57,930 nt of DNA from 66-474 sp035249175 (GCA_035249175.1 DATFGT010000010.1:1-57930); one strand, 5' to 3'. Counted from the stretch's first letter, positions 20,085 to 29,961 are shown. The notes: generated by a model not told the origin, from the sequence alone. Made by a program: numbers and translations.

Positions 20085-20828
20085 CTACACGCGCCCCGCG
20101 CGCAGGCCGAGTGTCCAGCGCACCGGCCGCACGTGCTCGGGTTCGTGCCACGCCGCGGCCAGTTCTTCCGCGACCGATGCGACGGCGTCCTCACCGGTGG
20201 CCTTCAGGTATTTCTGCGCGGCCGACCACGACGTCAGGTATGCCAGCAGTTGTGGCAGGTTCCATTCGACGCGCATCTCGAAGGCGGGCATCTCGACGGA
20301 CGCGAACGGCAGTGCCAGCGATGCATACCCCTCGTCCACGAGTTTTCGTTCCGGTGACCAGTACGTGCCGAGGATGTCTTCGTACAGATGCGCGATCACG
20401 GCGTCGACCGGGGGCGTCACGCTGCAGTTGGCATAGCACCATGCCGCGAACAGTGCGCCCGGCCTGGCGACGCGGCGCACTTCCCCGCTGAATGCCTCGA
20501 TATCGAACCAGTGCAGCGCCTGCGCGATGGTGACAGCATCGACGGATCGATCCTCGATCGTGGTGTGCTCGGCGGCCTCGTTGCGATAGTCGATGCGCGG
20601 ATTCGCGGCGGCGTTACCCAGTTGTTTTTCGCTGGGATCGGTCGCGATCACTTTTTTGAAACGCGCGGCGAGCGCGACGCTGGCTTGGCCGTTGCCGCAG
20701 CCGGCGTCCCATGCACAGGATGTCGCGGGCGCTTCGGCGGCAATCCAGTCGAACAGGGGATCTGGATAATGCGGGCGCGCACGCACGTACAAATCGGAGT
20801 GGCCGGAGAAAAGGTCCTTGAATTTCAT
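20085..20828 (-). CDS. class I SAM-dependent methyltransferase
   Basis: 247 residues with the Rossmann SAM loop AWDAGCGNGQAS, the acidic ribose-binding end VIATDPSEKQ, and the motif IAQALHWFDIEAF typical of the methyltransferase type 11 group that includes putative ubiquinone/menaquinone-like and TAM-type enzymes. The substrate is not identifiable. The start codon at 20828 overlaps the stop of the upstream pseudouridine synthase (ATGA), so the two are translationally coupled. Confidence 0.85.
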   Translation of the reverse strand: MKFKDLFSGHSDLYVRARPHYPDPLFDWIAAEAPATSCAWDAGCGNGQASVALAARFKKVIATDPSEKQLGNAAANPRIDYRNEAAEHTTIEDRSVDAVTIAQALHWFDIEAFSGEVRRVARPGALFAAWCYANCSVTPPVDAVIAHLYEDILGTYWSPERKLVDEGYASLALPFASVEMPAFEMRVEWNLPQLLAYLTSWSAAQKYLKATGEDAVASVAEELAAAWHEPEHVRPVRWTLGLRAGRV

Positions 20829-21403
20829 CGGCGTGTTTCCCTCGATGCGAGTATGGCGCGGGAATCGACGACGCGATGCGCACCGGGCGCCAGATCGCCA
20901 AGCGCGTGCTCGCCGATGCGGGTGCGAATCAGGCGCAGCGTCGGAAGCCCGACCGCTGCGGTCATGCGCCGCACCTGGCGGTTGCGGCCTTCGCGAATCG
21001 TGAGTTCGATCCAGGCATCCGGGACGATTTTGCGAAAGCGCACCGGCGGATCGCGCGGCCACAAACCCTTCGGCGCGTGCGGCAATACGCGCGCCTCGGC
21101 GGGACGCGTGAGGCCGTCGCTCAGGGTCACGCCGCGGCGCAGGTGTTGCAGCGCGGTTTCGTCCGGCGTGCCTTCCACCTGTGCCAGATAGGTTTTCGGC
21201 TGCTTGTGGCGCGGGTCGGTGATGCGATGCGCAAGCGCGCCGTCGTCGGTCAACAACAACAAGCCTTCCGAATCCCGGTCCAGCCGGCCGGCTGGGTACA
21301 CGTTCGGCGGCAAACAGAATTCCGCCAGCGTGCGTCGCGGTTGCGCACTGCGATCGGTGAACTGGCACAACACGTCGAAAGGTTTGTTGAACAGGATGAG
21401 CAT
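20825..21403 (-). CDS. rluE: 23S rRNA pseudouridine synthase, RluE-like
   Basis: RsuA/RluB/E/F family enzyme, 192 residues, lacking the N-terminal S4 domain as RluE does. The catalytic Asp lies in AGRLDRDSEGLLLLTDDG, and the C-terminal blocks KTYLAQVEG and TIREGRNRQVRRMTAAVG are conserved. RluE acts on U2457 of 23S rRNA in E. coli. A longer open frame upstream to 21847 is an artefact of high GC over the TraB gene; MLILFNKPFDVLCQF is the real start. Confidence 0.9.
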   Translation of the reverse strand: MLILFNKPFDVLCQFTDRSAQPRRTLAEFCLPPNVYPAGRLDRDSEGLLLLTDDGALAHRITDPRHKQPKTYLAQVEGTPDETALQHLRRGVTLSDGLTRPAEARVLPHAPKGLWPRDPPVRFRKIVPDAWIELTIREGRNRQVRRMTAAVGLPTLRLIRTRIGEHALGDLAPGAHRVVDSRAILASRETRR

Positions 21404-21422
21404 GCCCAACCTCCAGGGCACG

Positions 21423-22631
21423 TCAGTGAACCGTGGCAGCACTCGCCGGTGAGGACGAAGCGGCCGCTGGCGCGACACTATTCGCCGATGCGGGGTCGGC
21501 CGCAAGCCCCGTGTCCGGCGCCGTGACCACATCGCCGCGCGCCTGCAGTGCAGCGAGGTAGCCTTGCGGATCGAGCAAATCGTGCATCGGCAGTACGGCG
21601 AAAGTCTGGCGGTTCGTGGCCAGCGCGGCATCCGCGGCGGCCAGCCACACCCCTTCCATCCGTTGGGGCAGGTTGTCGATGCCCAGCGATTTGGCGAATG
21701 CCGCGCCGGTGATCGCGGAACGGCAGGTATCGCGATAGGCGCTTTCCGGCACCGCTCGCAGCGTGTCGATATCGCCGGTGGCCCAGGCGTTGGCGCGCGC
21801 GCGGAAATTCGGCAGGTCGCGTTCGACCGCGTCCAGCACCAACCCAAGGCAGGCGGTGCCGTCCAGTCCGGATGCCGCGAACGCTTTGACAGCCTGACGC
21901 GGCTCCCTGATCTCCAATGTGGTTTCCGGCTTCGTCACCCGGACACCGTGCTGCTTCGCAAGTGCCGCTACGGTATCGGTGACTTCGCCGGCGCCGCGCA
22001 GGCCATTTGCCTGCAGCGCCTTCTGCATCAATTTGACGGCCGCGATGATGGGGCGATAGCGCTCGATCGAGTATTCGTCGCCGAAGTAACGTTCACGGGC
22101 GTAATACCAGCGCGCATAGAGGGTGGGGGGCAGCACGTCGTGCAAGGTCTTGCCGTCCGGGTTGCGCTGTGCGCGATAGATCGACGGCAACAGGAACAGC
22201 TTGCCGAACCAGTTGGTATCGACCTTCAGCTTGACGCCGGGCGATTGCAATACCGCCTGCGAAGCCGCGATCGTTTGTGCGACCTGGTTCGAGCGCCATT
22301 CGATGCCGGCCGGCAAGGTCGGCACCACGCCGAGTATCCACAGCACGTGATCGCCGCGCGCGACTTTCCACAAGCCCGGCCCCGGCACCACGCCGGTCAC
22401 GTTGATCGCCTGCAGCGTGACGATCGACGAAGCGGACCCCGGCTGCGCGGCTGTCGAGCTCGTTACGGCCACGGGGGCCCCGGCTGCGGGCGTCTGCGCA
22501 GTGGCGGTGCCTGCAAGGGCGACCGAGGCGCACAACGCGATCCACCTTAGTCGCAGCAGGCCGGCGCGAGGCGAGGGCGCGATATTCCCGGCGATCGACG
22601 GAAAATTGGCAAGATATTGCGTCGGCTGCAT
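21423..22631 (-). CDS. TraB/GumN-family protein
   Basis: 402 residues, a predicted secreted or periplasmic TraB-fold protein. A signal-type hydrophobic segment (IALCASVALAGTATA) lies about 30-45 residues in. The TraB core shows LWKVARGDHVLWILGVVPTLP, RYFGDEYSIERYRP, and a late NRQTFAVLPMHDLL. Characteristic GxxH motifs of catalytic TraB proteases are only partly visible (LGVVPTLP in place of the usual GTxH), so catalysis is uncertain. ATG 22631 was chosen; a perfect 16-bp palindrome (22645-22660) lies just upstream in the leader. Confidence 0.8.
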   Translation of the reverse strand: MQPTQYLANFPSIAGNIAPSPRAGLLRLRWIALCASVALAGTATAQTPAAGAPVAVTSSTAAQPGSASSIVTLQAINVTGVVPGPGLWKVARGDHVLWILGVVPTLPAGIEWRSNQVAQTIAASQAVLQSPGVKLKVDTNWFGKLFLLPSIYRAQRNPDGKTLHDVLPPTLYARWYYARERYFGDEYSIERYRPIIAAVKLMQKALQANGLRGAGEVTDTVAALAKQHGVRVTKPETTLEIREPRQAVKAFAASGLDGTACLGLVLDAVERDLPNFRARANAWATGDIDTLRAVPESAYRDTCRSAITGAAFAKSLGIDNLPQRMEGVWLAAADAALATNRQTFAVLPMHDLLDPQGYLAALQARGDVVTAPDTGLAADPASANSVAPAAASSSPASAATVH

Positions 22632-22829
22632 GCGAGTCCTTGTCGGCGATGCGCATCGCCGTTTCAACGACGACCCGCGTCACATTACCTGCCACAGACC
22701 ATGAACGATGCCCCACGGTTCCGGGCGTTCCCGCATCCTGCCAGAACGACATGACCTTATGCCGTTCGACAACGGGCCGAAGGGGCGACTTGGTAAGCTC
22801 ACGGATTCCGATGCTTGCGTGAGGAACGC

Positions 22830-25538
22830 ATGCTAGAAGCCGACGACAGCATTCCGGAATTCCTGCCGCACGATGGTCCCCTGCGCGAGGACGTGCATCG
22901 GCTGGGCATTCTGGTGGGTCAGATGCTCGCCGAGCAGGAAGGCGAAGCGTTCTATCGGCGGGTCGAAGCCGTGCGTACCGCGGCAATCCGCCGGCGGCGC
23001 GAGGGTGACTCGGTGGACGATTTGGCCGAATCATTGGCAGGCTTGGGCGCCGTCGATGCCGAAGCATTGGCGCGCGCGTTCTCGGCCTGGTTCCAGGCCG
23101 TCAATACCGCCGAGCGGGTGCATCGCATTCGTCGTCGCCGCGACTACCAACTGGCGGGCAGCGCGCCGCAGCCGGAATCGCTGGCCGACGTGCTGGCATC
23201 GCTGAAGGCGCGCGGCGTTGGAGCCGAAGAACTGCTGGCGTGGCTGCAACGCGTGGACATCGAGCCGGTGTTCACCGCGCATCCGACCGAGGCCGTGCGC
23301 CGCTCGTTGCTGGAAAAAGAACAGGCGATCGTTCAGGCGCTGGTGGAAGGTTTCGATGCCGCGCGCACCCCACAGGAACGCGCGGTTGATCACCAGCGCC
23401 TGCTGACTTCGCTCACCGCGAGCTGGCAGACCGCCGAAGCCTCGGCGGTTCGACCCAGCGTGCAGGACGAGTTCGAGCACGTCAGCTTCTATCTCGCGGG
23501 CCCGCTGTATCGCGTGCTGCCGGTGTTCTACGAATCGCTTGAACACGAACTCGAGCGGGTGTACGGCGTGAAACCCGAGTTGCCACGGCTGCTGCGTTTC
23601 GGCTCGTGGGTGGGGGGCGACATGGATGGCAACCCTGCTGTCGGCGCCGACACCATCAGCGAAACGCTGCGCACACAGCGGGGCATGGTGCTGGCGCGTT
23701 ACCAGGCCGAGTGCGCGCACCTGGACCGCCTGCTCAGCCAGACCGACGATCGCGTGCAGGTGTCTCCGGCGCTGCGCCGACGGCTCGATGACTATCGGCA
23801 GCGTTTGCCGGAAGCGGCGGCCGCGATCCGTCCACGTCATCTCAACATGCCGTATCGCTGCCTGCTTGCCTTGATGGGGGAGCGGCTGACTGCCACCGGC
23901 AACGATGGCGCGGAAGGTTATGGGAACGCAGCCGGATTCCAGGCCGATGTGGAGCTGATTGCCGAAAGCCTCGCCGCGAACAAGGGCGAACACGCAGGCC
24001 TGTTCGGCGTGCGTCGATTGCTGCGGCGGGTGCGCACCTTCGGATTCCACCTGGCACGGCTGGACGTGCGACAGGATGCACGCGTGCACGATGATGTGCT
24101 CGCCGTGTTGCTGGACGATCCCGAATGGGCCGGCCGATCTGCGGACGAGCGCGCGGCGCGCCTGCGGGGGCTGGCGGCAGGTGACAAGACCTTCACCGCG
24201 CACGCCGATCCATCTGTCGAACGACTGCGCGCGGTGTTCGCCACGCTGGCGGACGCGCGGCGGCATTACGGCCCCGACGCCACCGGCCCCTACATCATCT
24301 CGATGGCGCGCACCGCCGCCGACGTGCTGGCGGTGCTGGCGCTGGCGCGCCATGGCGGCCTTGCCGAGGACGACGGCGTGCCGTTGGACATCGCGCCGCT
24401 GTTCGAAACGGTCGAAGATCTCGAGCACGGCGCGGCCACGCTGCGCGCGCTGCTGGAAAATCCCGTGTACCGCGATCACCTGTCGCATCGCGACGATCGC
24501 CAGTTGATCATGCTGGGTTATTCCGACAGCGCCAAGGATGGCGGCATCCTCGCCGCGCGCTGGGCGCTGCAGCGTGCGCAGGTGGAATTGCTGGAGGTGG
24601 CGCGCGAAGCCGACATCGCGTTGACCTTCTTTCACGGCCGCGGCGGTTCCGCCAGTCGCGGCGGCGGCAAGGTGACGCCGGCGCTGATGGCGTCGCCGCG
24701 CGGCGCAGTGGCCGGGCGCCTGCGCGTCACCGAACAGGGCGAAGTGATCCACCGCAAGTACGGCATCCGCGCGCTGGCGCTGCGCAACCTCGAACAGACC
24801 ACGGGGGCGGTGCTGCGCGCCAGCGTGCGGCCGCGCGGACCGGAATCGCGCGAGGGATTGTGGCGCGAACGCATGGGCGTACTCGCCAAGCACAGTCGCG
24901 CGGCGTACCGCGGATTGGTGGAGCACCCCGGCTTCGTCGATTACTTTCGCGCCGCCACGCCGATCGACGTGATCGAACGCATGACCATGAGTTCGCGCCC
25001 GGCCAGTCGCCGCAGCATGCACGGCGTCGCGGACCTGCGCGCGATCCCGTGGGTGTTTTCGTGGACGCAATGCCGCTCCATCATTACCGGCTGGTATGGG
25101 CTGGGCAGCGCGCTGGAACGTGGTGCCGAAGCATTCGGCGACGCGGAGCTGGCGGAAATGGCGCGCGAATGGCCGTTCCTCGCCAACGTGCTGGACGACG
25201 TGGAAATGCTGCTGGCCAAGTGCGACCTCGGTATCGCAGAGGCGTTTTCGAAACTGTCCGGCCCGCTGCACGCCGAATTCTTCGGGTTGATCGAAAAGGA
25301 ATTCACGCGCACCCGTCACTGGCTGCTGCGGCTGAAAGGCAGCGACAAGCTGTTGCGCGACGATCCGCGGCTGGCGGTGTCGATCCGCTTGCGCAATCCC
25401 TACGTCGATCCGATCAGTCTTTTGCAGGTGGACCTGCTGCGGCGCTGGCGCGCGAGCGGCGGTAGGGACGACGCACTGCTGCGCGCGCTGGTTGCCTGCG
25501 TCAATGGAGTGTCACAGGGATTGCAGAACACCGGTTGA
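22830..25538 (+). CDS. ppc: phosphoenolpyruvate carboxylase
   Basis: Carboxylates PEP to oxaloacetate, replenishing the TCA cycle. The 902-residue protein is complete: catalytic His in FTAHPTEAVRRS, GGDMDGNPAVG, MLGYSDSAKDGG, the mobile loop FFHGRGGSASRGGG, and the invariant C-terminus QGLQNTG. ATG 22830 has GAGGAA just upstream; a TTG five codons earlier is less likely. It diverges from the TraB gene across 198 bp in which I see no clear promoter. Confidence 0.97.
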   Translation: MLEADDSIPEFLPHDGPLREDVHRLGILVGQMLAEQEGEAFYRRVEAVRTAAIRRRREGDSVDDLAESLAGLGAVDAEALARAFSAWFQAVNTAERVHRIRRRRDYQLAGSAPQPESLADVLASLKARGVGAEELLAWLQRVDIEPVFTAHPTEAVRRSLLEKEQAIVQALVEGFDAARTPQERAVDHQRLLTSLTASWQTAEASAVRPSVQDEFEHVSFYLAGPLYRVLPVFYESLEHELERVYGVKPELPRLLRFGSWVGGDMDGNPAVGADTISETLRTQRGMVLARYQAECAHLDRLLSQTDDRVQVSPALRRRLDDYRQRLPEAAAAIRPRHLNMPYRCLLALMGERLTATGNDGAEGYGNAAGFQADVELIAESLAANKGEHAGLFGVRRLLRRVRTFGFHLARLDVRQDARVHDDVLAVLLDDPEWAGRSADERAARLRGLAAGDKTFTAHADPSVERLRAVFATLADARRHYGPDATGPYIISMARTAADVLAVLALARHGGLAEDDGVPLDIAPLFETVEDLEHGAATLRALLENPVYRDHLSHRDDRQLIMLGYSDSAKDGGILAARWALQRAQVELLEVAREADIALTFFHGRGGSASRGGGKVTPALMASPRGAVAGRLRVTEQGEVIHRKYGIRALALRNLEQTTGAVLRASVRPRGPESREGLWRERMGVLAKHSRAAYRGLVEHPGFVDYFRAATPIDVIERMTMSSRPASRRSMHGVADLRAIPWVFSWTQCRSIITGWYGLGSALERGAEAFGDAELAEMAREWPFLANVLDDVEMLLAKCDLGIAEAFSKLSGPLHAEFFGLIEKEFTRTRHWLLRLKGSDKLLRDDPRLAVSIRLRNPYVDPISLLQVDLLRRWRASGGRDDALLRALVACVNGVSQGLQNTG

Positions 25539-25694
25539 GGCGTTTTTCGTGGATTGCCGGCCGCGGTCGAAGAACACCAACGCGCGCCATTGCATGGATG
25601 TTCGGCAAGCCCGAAAGCTGGGTCATGCGATCAAGGATCTTCTCGGGAAACGGCGATGAACCTGCGCCACCGCGTGCGCGGGCCGCCTTGCGCG

Positions 25695-26900
25695 CTACGC
25701 GGCGGCGTCATCGTTTGCGCCGTTGGCCGGGGATGGGAGCCCAAGCAGCTCGATGGTCAGGCGCGCGACCTCGGCCGTCGTTGCATCGTCCAGAGGCAGC
25801 GCGCCCATCCGCGGACCGAAGGGTCCCCATTCGGCGGGATGGGTGGCGTTGAACAAGCCGACCGTTGGTGTGCCGGTTGCCCAGGCCAGGTGCATCACGC
25901 CGCAATCGGCGCTGACGTACGCGTCCAGGTTCGCGATCAGGGCCGCCAGTTTGCGAACGTCGCTGGAGTAGAAGCAGGCAAAACGATCTTCCAGCATCGA
26001 CTTTCCGAACGCGGGCAGGATCTCCACGATACGCGTGCCGGGTGCGCTTCGCCGGAAGGCTTCGATGAAATCCAGCCACCAGCCACCGGCGAGCAGCTTG
26101 TCGCGGGTGGCATTGGCAAAAATGCCGATGCAAGGGCCGCCGGCGCCGGGCTGATGCTTCGACATGAGGCGTGTCATCGTGCGGCGTCCGCATTCCAGCT
26201 CCGCATCCGTCAGCATCAGGGTGGGCTGCGGATAGTCGCGCGCCGCGGGATCTTGTCCCGTTGCACTGCGCAACAGATAGACCGGCGTCATCGCCTTGTG
26301 CCGAAGATCCGCCGGGATCATCACGCCATGGGTGAGCGTTCCGCTCTTTTTGGGGCCGACATATCCCAGCGAATACGTGGCGTGCGCGGAGAGGGCGAGC
26401 AACCGGCCCGATTGCGATTGCGGATCGGGGTCGATGACGAGGTCGTAATGCGTGCGACGCATCGCATGCAAGGTGCGTGCAGTCGCCAACAGGTGGCCCG
26501 CGACATGCCGTGGCATCCGCCGCACGTTGCGCACATTCGGAAAGGTTTTGAACAAGGCATCCGCGACCGGGCAGCCGCACACGACGTCCACTTCGGCGCC
26601 TGGATAAAGTTCGGCGAGCTCGGTCAGCAAGGGAGTCAGGGTCAACGAATCGCCGAGGGTGTGGACGCTGCGACAGATCAATACCCTGTGAATTCCGCTG
26701 CGCGGTAGCCGGGCGCCGCCCGCGCCACCCGCGCGAAACACGCCGCGCATCATGCGCGCGGTCACGCGACGGCGGAGGTCCTCGATTCCGGCGGAGAAGC
26801 TCAACGCGGCTAGTGCGGTCATGTGGGGGCGATCAATCGGAGTGACACGCGATCCGGCGCGCGCCGTTTCGCGATTCGCTGGCTTGCATACGGCACGCAT
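25695..26900 (-). CDS. GT9-family (heptosyltransferase-like) glycosyltransferase
   Basis: 401 residues with the GT-B fold of ADP-heptose:LPS heptosyltransferases. N-terminal motif VLICRSVHTLGDSLTLTPLL matches the IGD(L/S) acceptor loop; the C-terminal donor site shows DAYVSADCGVMHLAWATGTPTVGLF, like SxDSGPMHLA in WaaC/WaaF. An LPS core or other envelope sugar transfer is inferred. The ATG at 26900 abuts the stop of the PAP2 gene (TGA then ATG), so the two are cotranscribed; a later ATG at 26822 is possible. Confidence 0.85.
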   Translation of the reverse strand: MRAVCKPANRETARAGSRVTPIDRPHMTALAALSFSAGIEDLRRRVTARMMRGVFRAGGAGGARLPRSGIHRVLICRSVHTLGDSLTLTPLLTELAELYPGAEVDVVCGCPVADALFKTFPNVRNVRRMPRHVAGHLLATARTLHAMRRTHYDLVIDPDPQSQSGRLLALSAHATYSLGYVGPKKSGTLTHGVMIPADLRHKAMTPVYLLRSATGQDPAARDYPQPTLMLTDAELECGRRTMTRLMSKHQPGAGGPCIGIFANATRDKLLAGGWWLDFIEAFRRSAPGTRIVEILPAFGKSMLEDRFACFYSSDVRKLAALIANLDAYVSADCGVMHLAWATGTPTVGLFNATHPAEWGPFGPRMGALPLDDATTAEVARLTIELLGLPSPANGANDDAAA

Positions 26901-27545
26901 TCAGAACCGGTGGATGAATCCCACCTGGAAGCCGCCGGGCAGCCAGCCGAGGATCAATGGCGAATCGCGATGCGCGGCCCAGATGCCCACGGCCGTGCCG
27001 ATGGCCCAGCCGGCCAGCACGTCGCTCTGCCAGTGGCCGCGCACCTTGACTCGCGCCACCGCGTCATACAGCGGCAGCAGTTCCAGCGCATACACCGCGG
27101 GGTGGTCGTCGCCGTACGCCACGACGAACGGCGTCACGGCGCCGGCAATGGCGGTCACTTCGCCGCTGGGGAAACTCTGGTAACGCGTGCCCTTGAACCA
27201 CTCGTTCGGGTCGCTGGTCTCCGAGGGGCGCTCGCGCTGGAACGTCCATTTCGCGCCCTGCGCGATCACCGACGACACTGCGATCGAATCCAGCGAACGC
27301 CAGAACGTATCGCCCAACTTGTCCTGATCGCCAAGGGCGAACGAGCCGCCCACCACGGTGAGTATGGTTGCGCCCAACAGCACCTTCTGATTGCTGCGGG
27401 CCCAGATGCCGCTGTTGTCGTAAGCAATGCGGTGATCGATGCCGAACGGCCCGCTTGCGGCGACCGCAGCGCGAAGCGGCGCCACCGCGCAGATGCTTAT
27501 CAGCAGCAGCATCGCGAATCGTCGCATGAGAATGCGAGGCTTCAT
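26901..27545 (-). CDS. PAP2-family membrane/periplasmic phosphatase-like protein with altered motif 2
   Basis: 214 residues with a signal sequence (LLLISICAVAPLRAAVA). PAP2 motif 1 is KWTFQRERP, motif 3 is RVKVRGHWQSD (Rx5Hx3D), but motif 2 reads SFPSGE where the family has PSGH; the His normally acts as general acid. It could be inactive or use another residue. Followed directly by a GT9 transferase, suggesting joint work on lipid-linked envelope intermediates (inferred). Confidence 0.82.
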   Translation of the reverse strand: MKPRILMRRFAMLLLISICAVAPLRAAVAASGPFGIDHRIAYDNSGIWARSNQKVLLGATILTVVGGSFALGDQDKLGDTFWRSLDSIAVSSVIAQGAKWTFQRERPSETSDPNEWFKGTRYQSFPSGEVTAIAGAVTPFVVAYGDDHPAVYALELLPLYDAVARVKVRGHWQSDVLAGWAIGTAVGIWAAHRDSPLILGWLPGGFQVGFIHRF

Positions 27546-27903
27546 GACAATCGTCACGGGCGTGTGCAATGCGGATAATTTGCCGCCGCATCCTTAGCGC
27601 CTGCTTCGCCGCGGCTTTCGCGAACCTTGCAAGCCTGCCGCACGCGCTGCGCACCCCCGGCAGCTATTCGCATCGGCGGATCAGGGATCGGCTCCGGCCC
27701 ACGCGGTTCCTCGATAATGTCGACGTTCATTCATGCGCCGGCGCGGCGGCCGCGGCGCGGCCCTCCAGCGCGGGGCCGTTGCCGGCGCGTTCGGCGTGCG
27801 GCCCCCGCCTTGTTCGCGCTTCGCGATGGCTTGGCCGCCCCGCTTGGTGGTGGCAGCGCGCGCGCGGTGTTAGTTTTCCTGTATTGCGTGGCAGGTATCG
27901 CCC
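27546..27903. other. intergenic region between PAP2 and two-component system genes
   Basis: 358 bp, GC-rich, divergent. No convincing coding frame, RNA or repeat was found. It should hold the promoters of both flanking units, but I cannot identify reliable -35/-10 pairs. Confidence 0.5.
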
Positions 27904-28569
27904 ATGAAGCTGCTGCTGGTCGAAGATTCCGAGCGCTTGCGTGACAATCTCGCGCGTGGCTTGCGCGCGACGGGTTTCACGGTGGACGTCGCCAGTGATG
28001 GCGTCGAAGCGACCGGGTATCTCGCGGGCTATGGCTACGACTTCGTCGTGCTGGACCTCGGGCTTCCGCGGCTGGATGGACTCGGCGTGTTGGGCGCGCT
28101 TCCCGCCATCGGCGAGCGTCCGCGGATACTGGTCCTGTCGGCGCGCGACCAGGTGGGCGATCGCGTGGAAGCGCTGAATGCCGGCGCCGACGATTACCTG
28201 GTCAAGCCGTTCGCTTTCGAAGAACTCATTGCGCGCCTGCACGCGCTGGCGCGACGTCCCGCCGCGACACACGCCGACGTCCTGGAATACGCAGGCGTGC
28301 GGCTGGACGCACAGGCGCACCGTGCAATCGCGAACGGCAACGCGTTGCAACTCACGCCGCGCGAATTTGCCTTGCTGGAATTGCTGCTGCGGCATCGGGG
28401 CCGGGTGTTCCCGCGCGCCGACATCCTGGAAAGGATTGCTGGCAGCGGAAGCGAGGCTTCGGATCGGAGCATCGAGGTGGTCGTGTTCGGTGTGCGGCGC
28501 AAGCTGGCGGATGCGGGTTGCGCGGGTCTGATCGAAAACCGACGCGGTGCCGGATATCTCATTCCATGA
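27904..28569 (+). CDS. OmpR-family response regulator
   Basis: 221 residues: receiver domain with phosphoacceptor Asp51 (FVVLDLGLPRLDG), acidic pair VEDSE and Lys101 in DDYLVKPF, then a winged-helix DNA-binding domain (LTPREFALLELLLRHRGRVF, SIEVVVFGVRRKL, ENRRGAGYLI). Resembles QseB/TctD-type regulators. Its stop overlaps the start of the kinase gene (ATGA), making a coupled two-component pair. The signal and targets are unknown. Confidence 0.93.
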   Translation: MKLLLVEDSERLRDNLARGLRATGFTVDVASDGVEATGYLAGYGYDFVVLDLGLPRLDGLGVLGALPAIGERPRILVLSARDQVGDRVEALNAGADDYLVKPFAFEELIARLHALARRPAATHADVLEYAGVRLDAQAHRAIANGNALQLTPREFALLELLLRHRGRVFPRADILERIAGSGSEASDRSIEVVVFGVRRKLADAGCAGLIENRRGAGYLIP

Positions 28570-29951
28570 GCGCACGCGCGAAAACCTTCTCGTTGCGTGC
28601 GCGTTTGGCCTTGCTGTTGGCGCTGGCGGTGCTGGTGGTTTTCGGCGCAGCGGCCAGGATCGTGGATTGGCGTGCCGATGCCGAGATGCAGCAGCGCTTC
28701 GATGCTTCGTTGCTGTCGCGTGCGCAATCGCTGGCGGCGCTGACACAGATCGAGAACGGCCGCGTTGCCGTGGACGCCGACAACGCCGCGGCGGCCGTGT
28801 TTCCAGGCAACGCGGAGTCGAGTTGGTACGATTTGCGGTGCAGCGGCGCAGTGATTGCGCGCAGTGCGGAAGCGCCGCCATCCATTGCCGTGGGCGTCGA
28901 ACCCACGTTCGCCGACGCGCGCTCGCGCACTGGCCGTTCGCTGCGCGTCGTCGCGTTCCGCTTCACGCCCATGTCCACCGGCCACGCCGTTGCATCCTCT
29001 CCTCCGCCAACTTGCGTACTCATGTATGCGCTCGACAGCGGCCCGCTGGATGACCTTCTGGACACGCTCGACATCATCCTTGTGGGTTGCCTGCTGGGCG
29101 CGTGCGCGCTGGTGATGCTGCTGACACCGTGGCTGGTACGCCGCGGGCTGCGTCCGCTCTCCGTGCTGGACCGCGCGATGGCCGGCATCGGCCCGGATGC
29201 GCCGGGTGGCCGGTTGCCGGCGAGTGACACGACCGAGCTGGCCCCCCTGGTCGCGCGCTTCAACGAAGTGCTGGCGCGGATGGACGAGGGGCTGGCCCGC
29301 GAACGGCAGTTCGCCTCCGGCCTCGCGCATGAATTCCGCACGCGGCTCGCCGAGTTGCGCACGCTGGTGGACGTCGAACGGCGTTATCCGAGCGGGCGCG
29401 ATGCGCATGGCCTGCTCGGCGAGGTCGGCAGCATCGGCGCAGAGCTGGAGGCGACCGTCACCGCCCTGTTACAACTGACGCGCCTTCAGTCGGGACTGGA
29501 GCAGTCGCGCCCCGAACACGTGCCGATCGGGCCGCAGCTTGCGCGGGCATGCGAGAGACACCACGAGGCTGCGCGCGCACGCAATGTGCGGATCGAAATC
29601 GTGGAATCGCACGGGTCGGATCCGGCCATCGAAACCGATCCGGCCCTGCTCGAAATCGTGCTCGACAACCTGGTCGGCAACGCGGTGGCATACGTGCCCG
29701 CTGGCGGCACGGTCAGCGTGCGGGCGTGGCAGGATGGCATCGAAGTGCGCAATGCCGCACCCGTCTTGCACGCCGACGATCTGGCCATGTTCGGGCAACG
29801 CTTCTGGCGCAAGGAAGCGCAAGGTGCAGGTCACGCGGGGCTTGGCCTCGCGCTGGCTGGCGCCGCCGCGCGCGCGCTCAGGATGGCGCTGTCATTTGAA
29901 TTGAGCGACGGCGTGTTGCGTGCGCGCGTGCGCTGGCGCGCGGGCGATTGA
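28566..29951 (+). CDS. sensor histidine kinase with unusual H-box
   Basis: 461 residues. Membrane segments near residues 11-30 and about 170-195 flank a ~130-residue periplasmic sensor; a HAMP-like linker follows. The phosphoacceptor is His255 in GLAHEFRTRLAELR. The Pro that nearly always follows RT in this box is Arg (RTR). The catalytic domain has the N-box DNLVGNAVAYV and G2 box HAGLGLALAG; a DxGxG G1 box is not visible, replaced by NAAPVLHADDLAMFGQRFWRK, a form found in some QseC-like kinases of this order. Cognate to the adjacent regulator. Confidence 0.88.
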   Translation: MSARAKTFSLRARLALLLALAVLVVFGAAARIVDWRADAEMQQRFDASLLSRAQSLAALTQIENGRVAVDADNAAAAVFPGNAESSWYDLRCSGAVIARSAEAPPSIAVGVEPTFADARSRTGRSLRVVAFRFTPMSTGHAVASSPPPTCVLMYALDSGPLDDLLDTLDIILVGCLLGACALVMLLTPWLVRRGLRPLSVLDRAMAGIGPDAPGGRLPASDTTELAPLVARFNEVLARMDEGLARERQFASGLAHEFRTRLAELRTLVDVERRYPSGRDAHGLLGEVGSIGAELEATVTALLQLTRLQSGLEQSRPEHVPIGPQLARACERHHEAARARNVRIEIVESHGSDPAIETDPALLEIVLDNLVGNAVAYVPAGGTVSVRAWQDGIEVRNAAPVLHADDLAMFGQRFWRKEAQGAGHAGLGLALAGAAARALRMALSFELSDGVLRARVRWRAGD

Positions 29952-29961
29952 TCGCGCCAGG

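Noticed and set aside
25535..25694. Short coding frame after ppc
   Set aside because: Arginine-rich composition, no ribosome site and no recognisable motif; treated as convergent intergenic DNA.
27570..27907. Possible small genes in the gap before the response regulator
   Set aside because: All frames have Arg/Ala-rich shadow composition without start signals or conservation clues.
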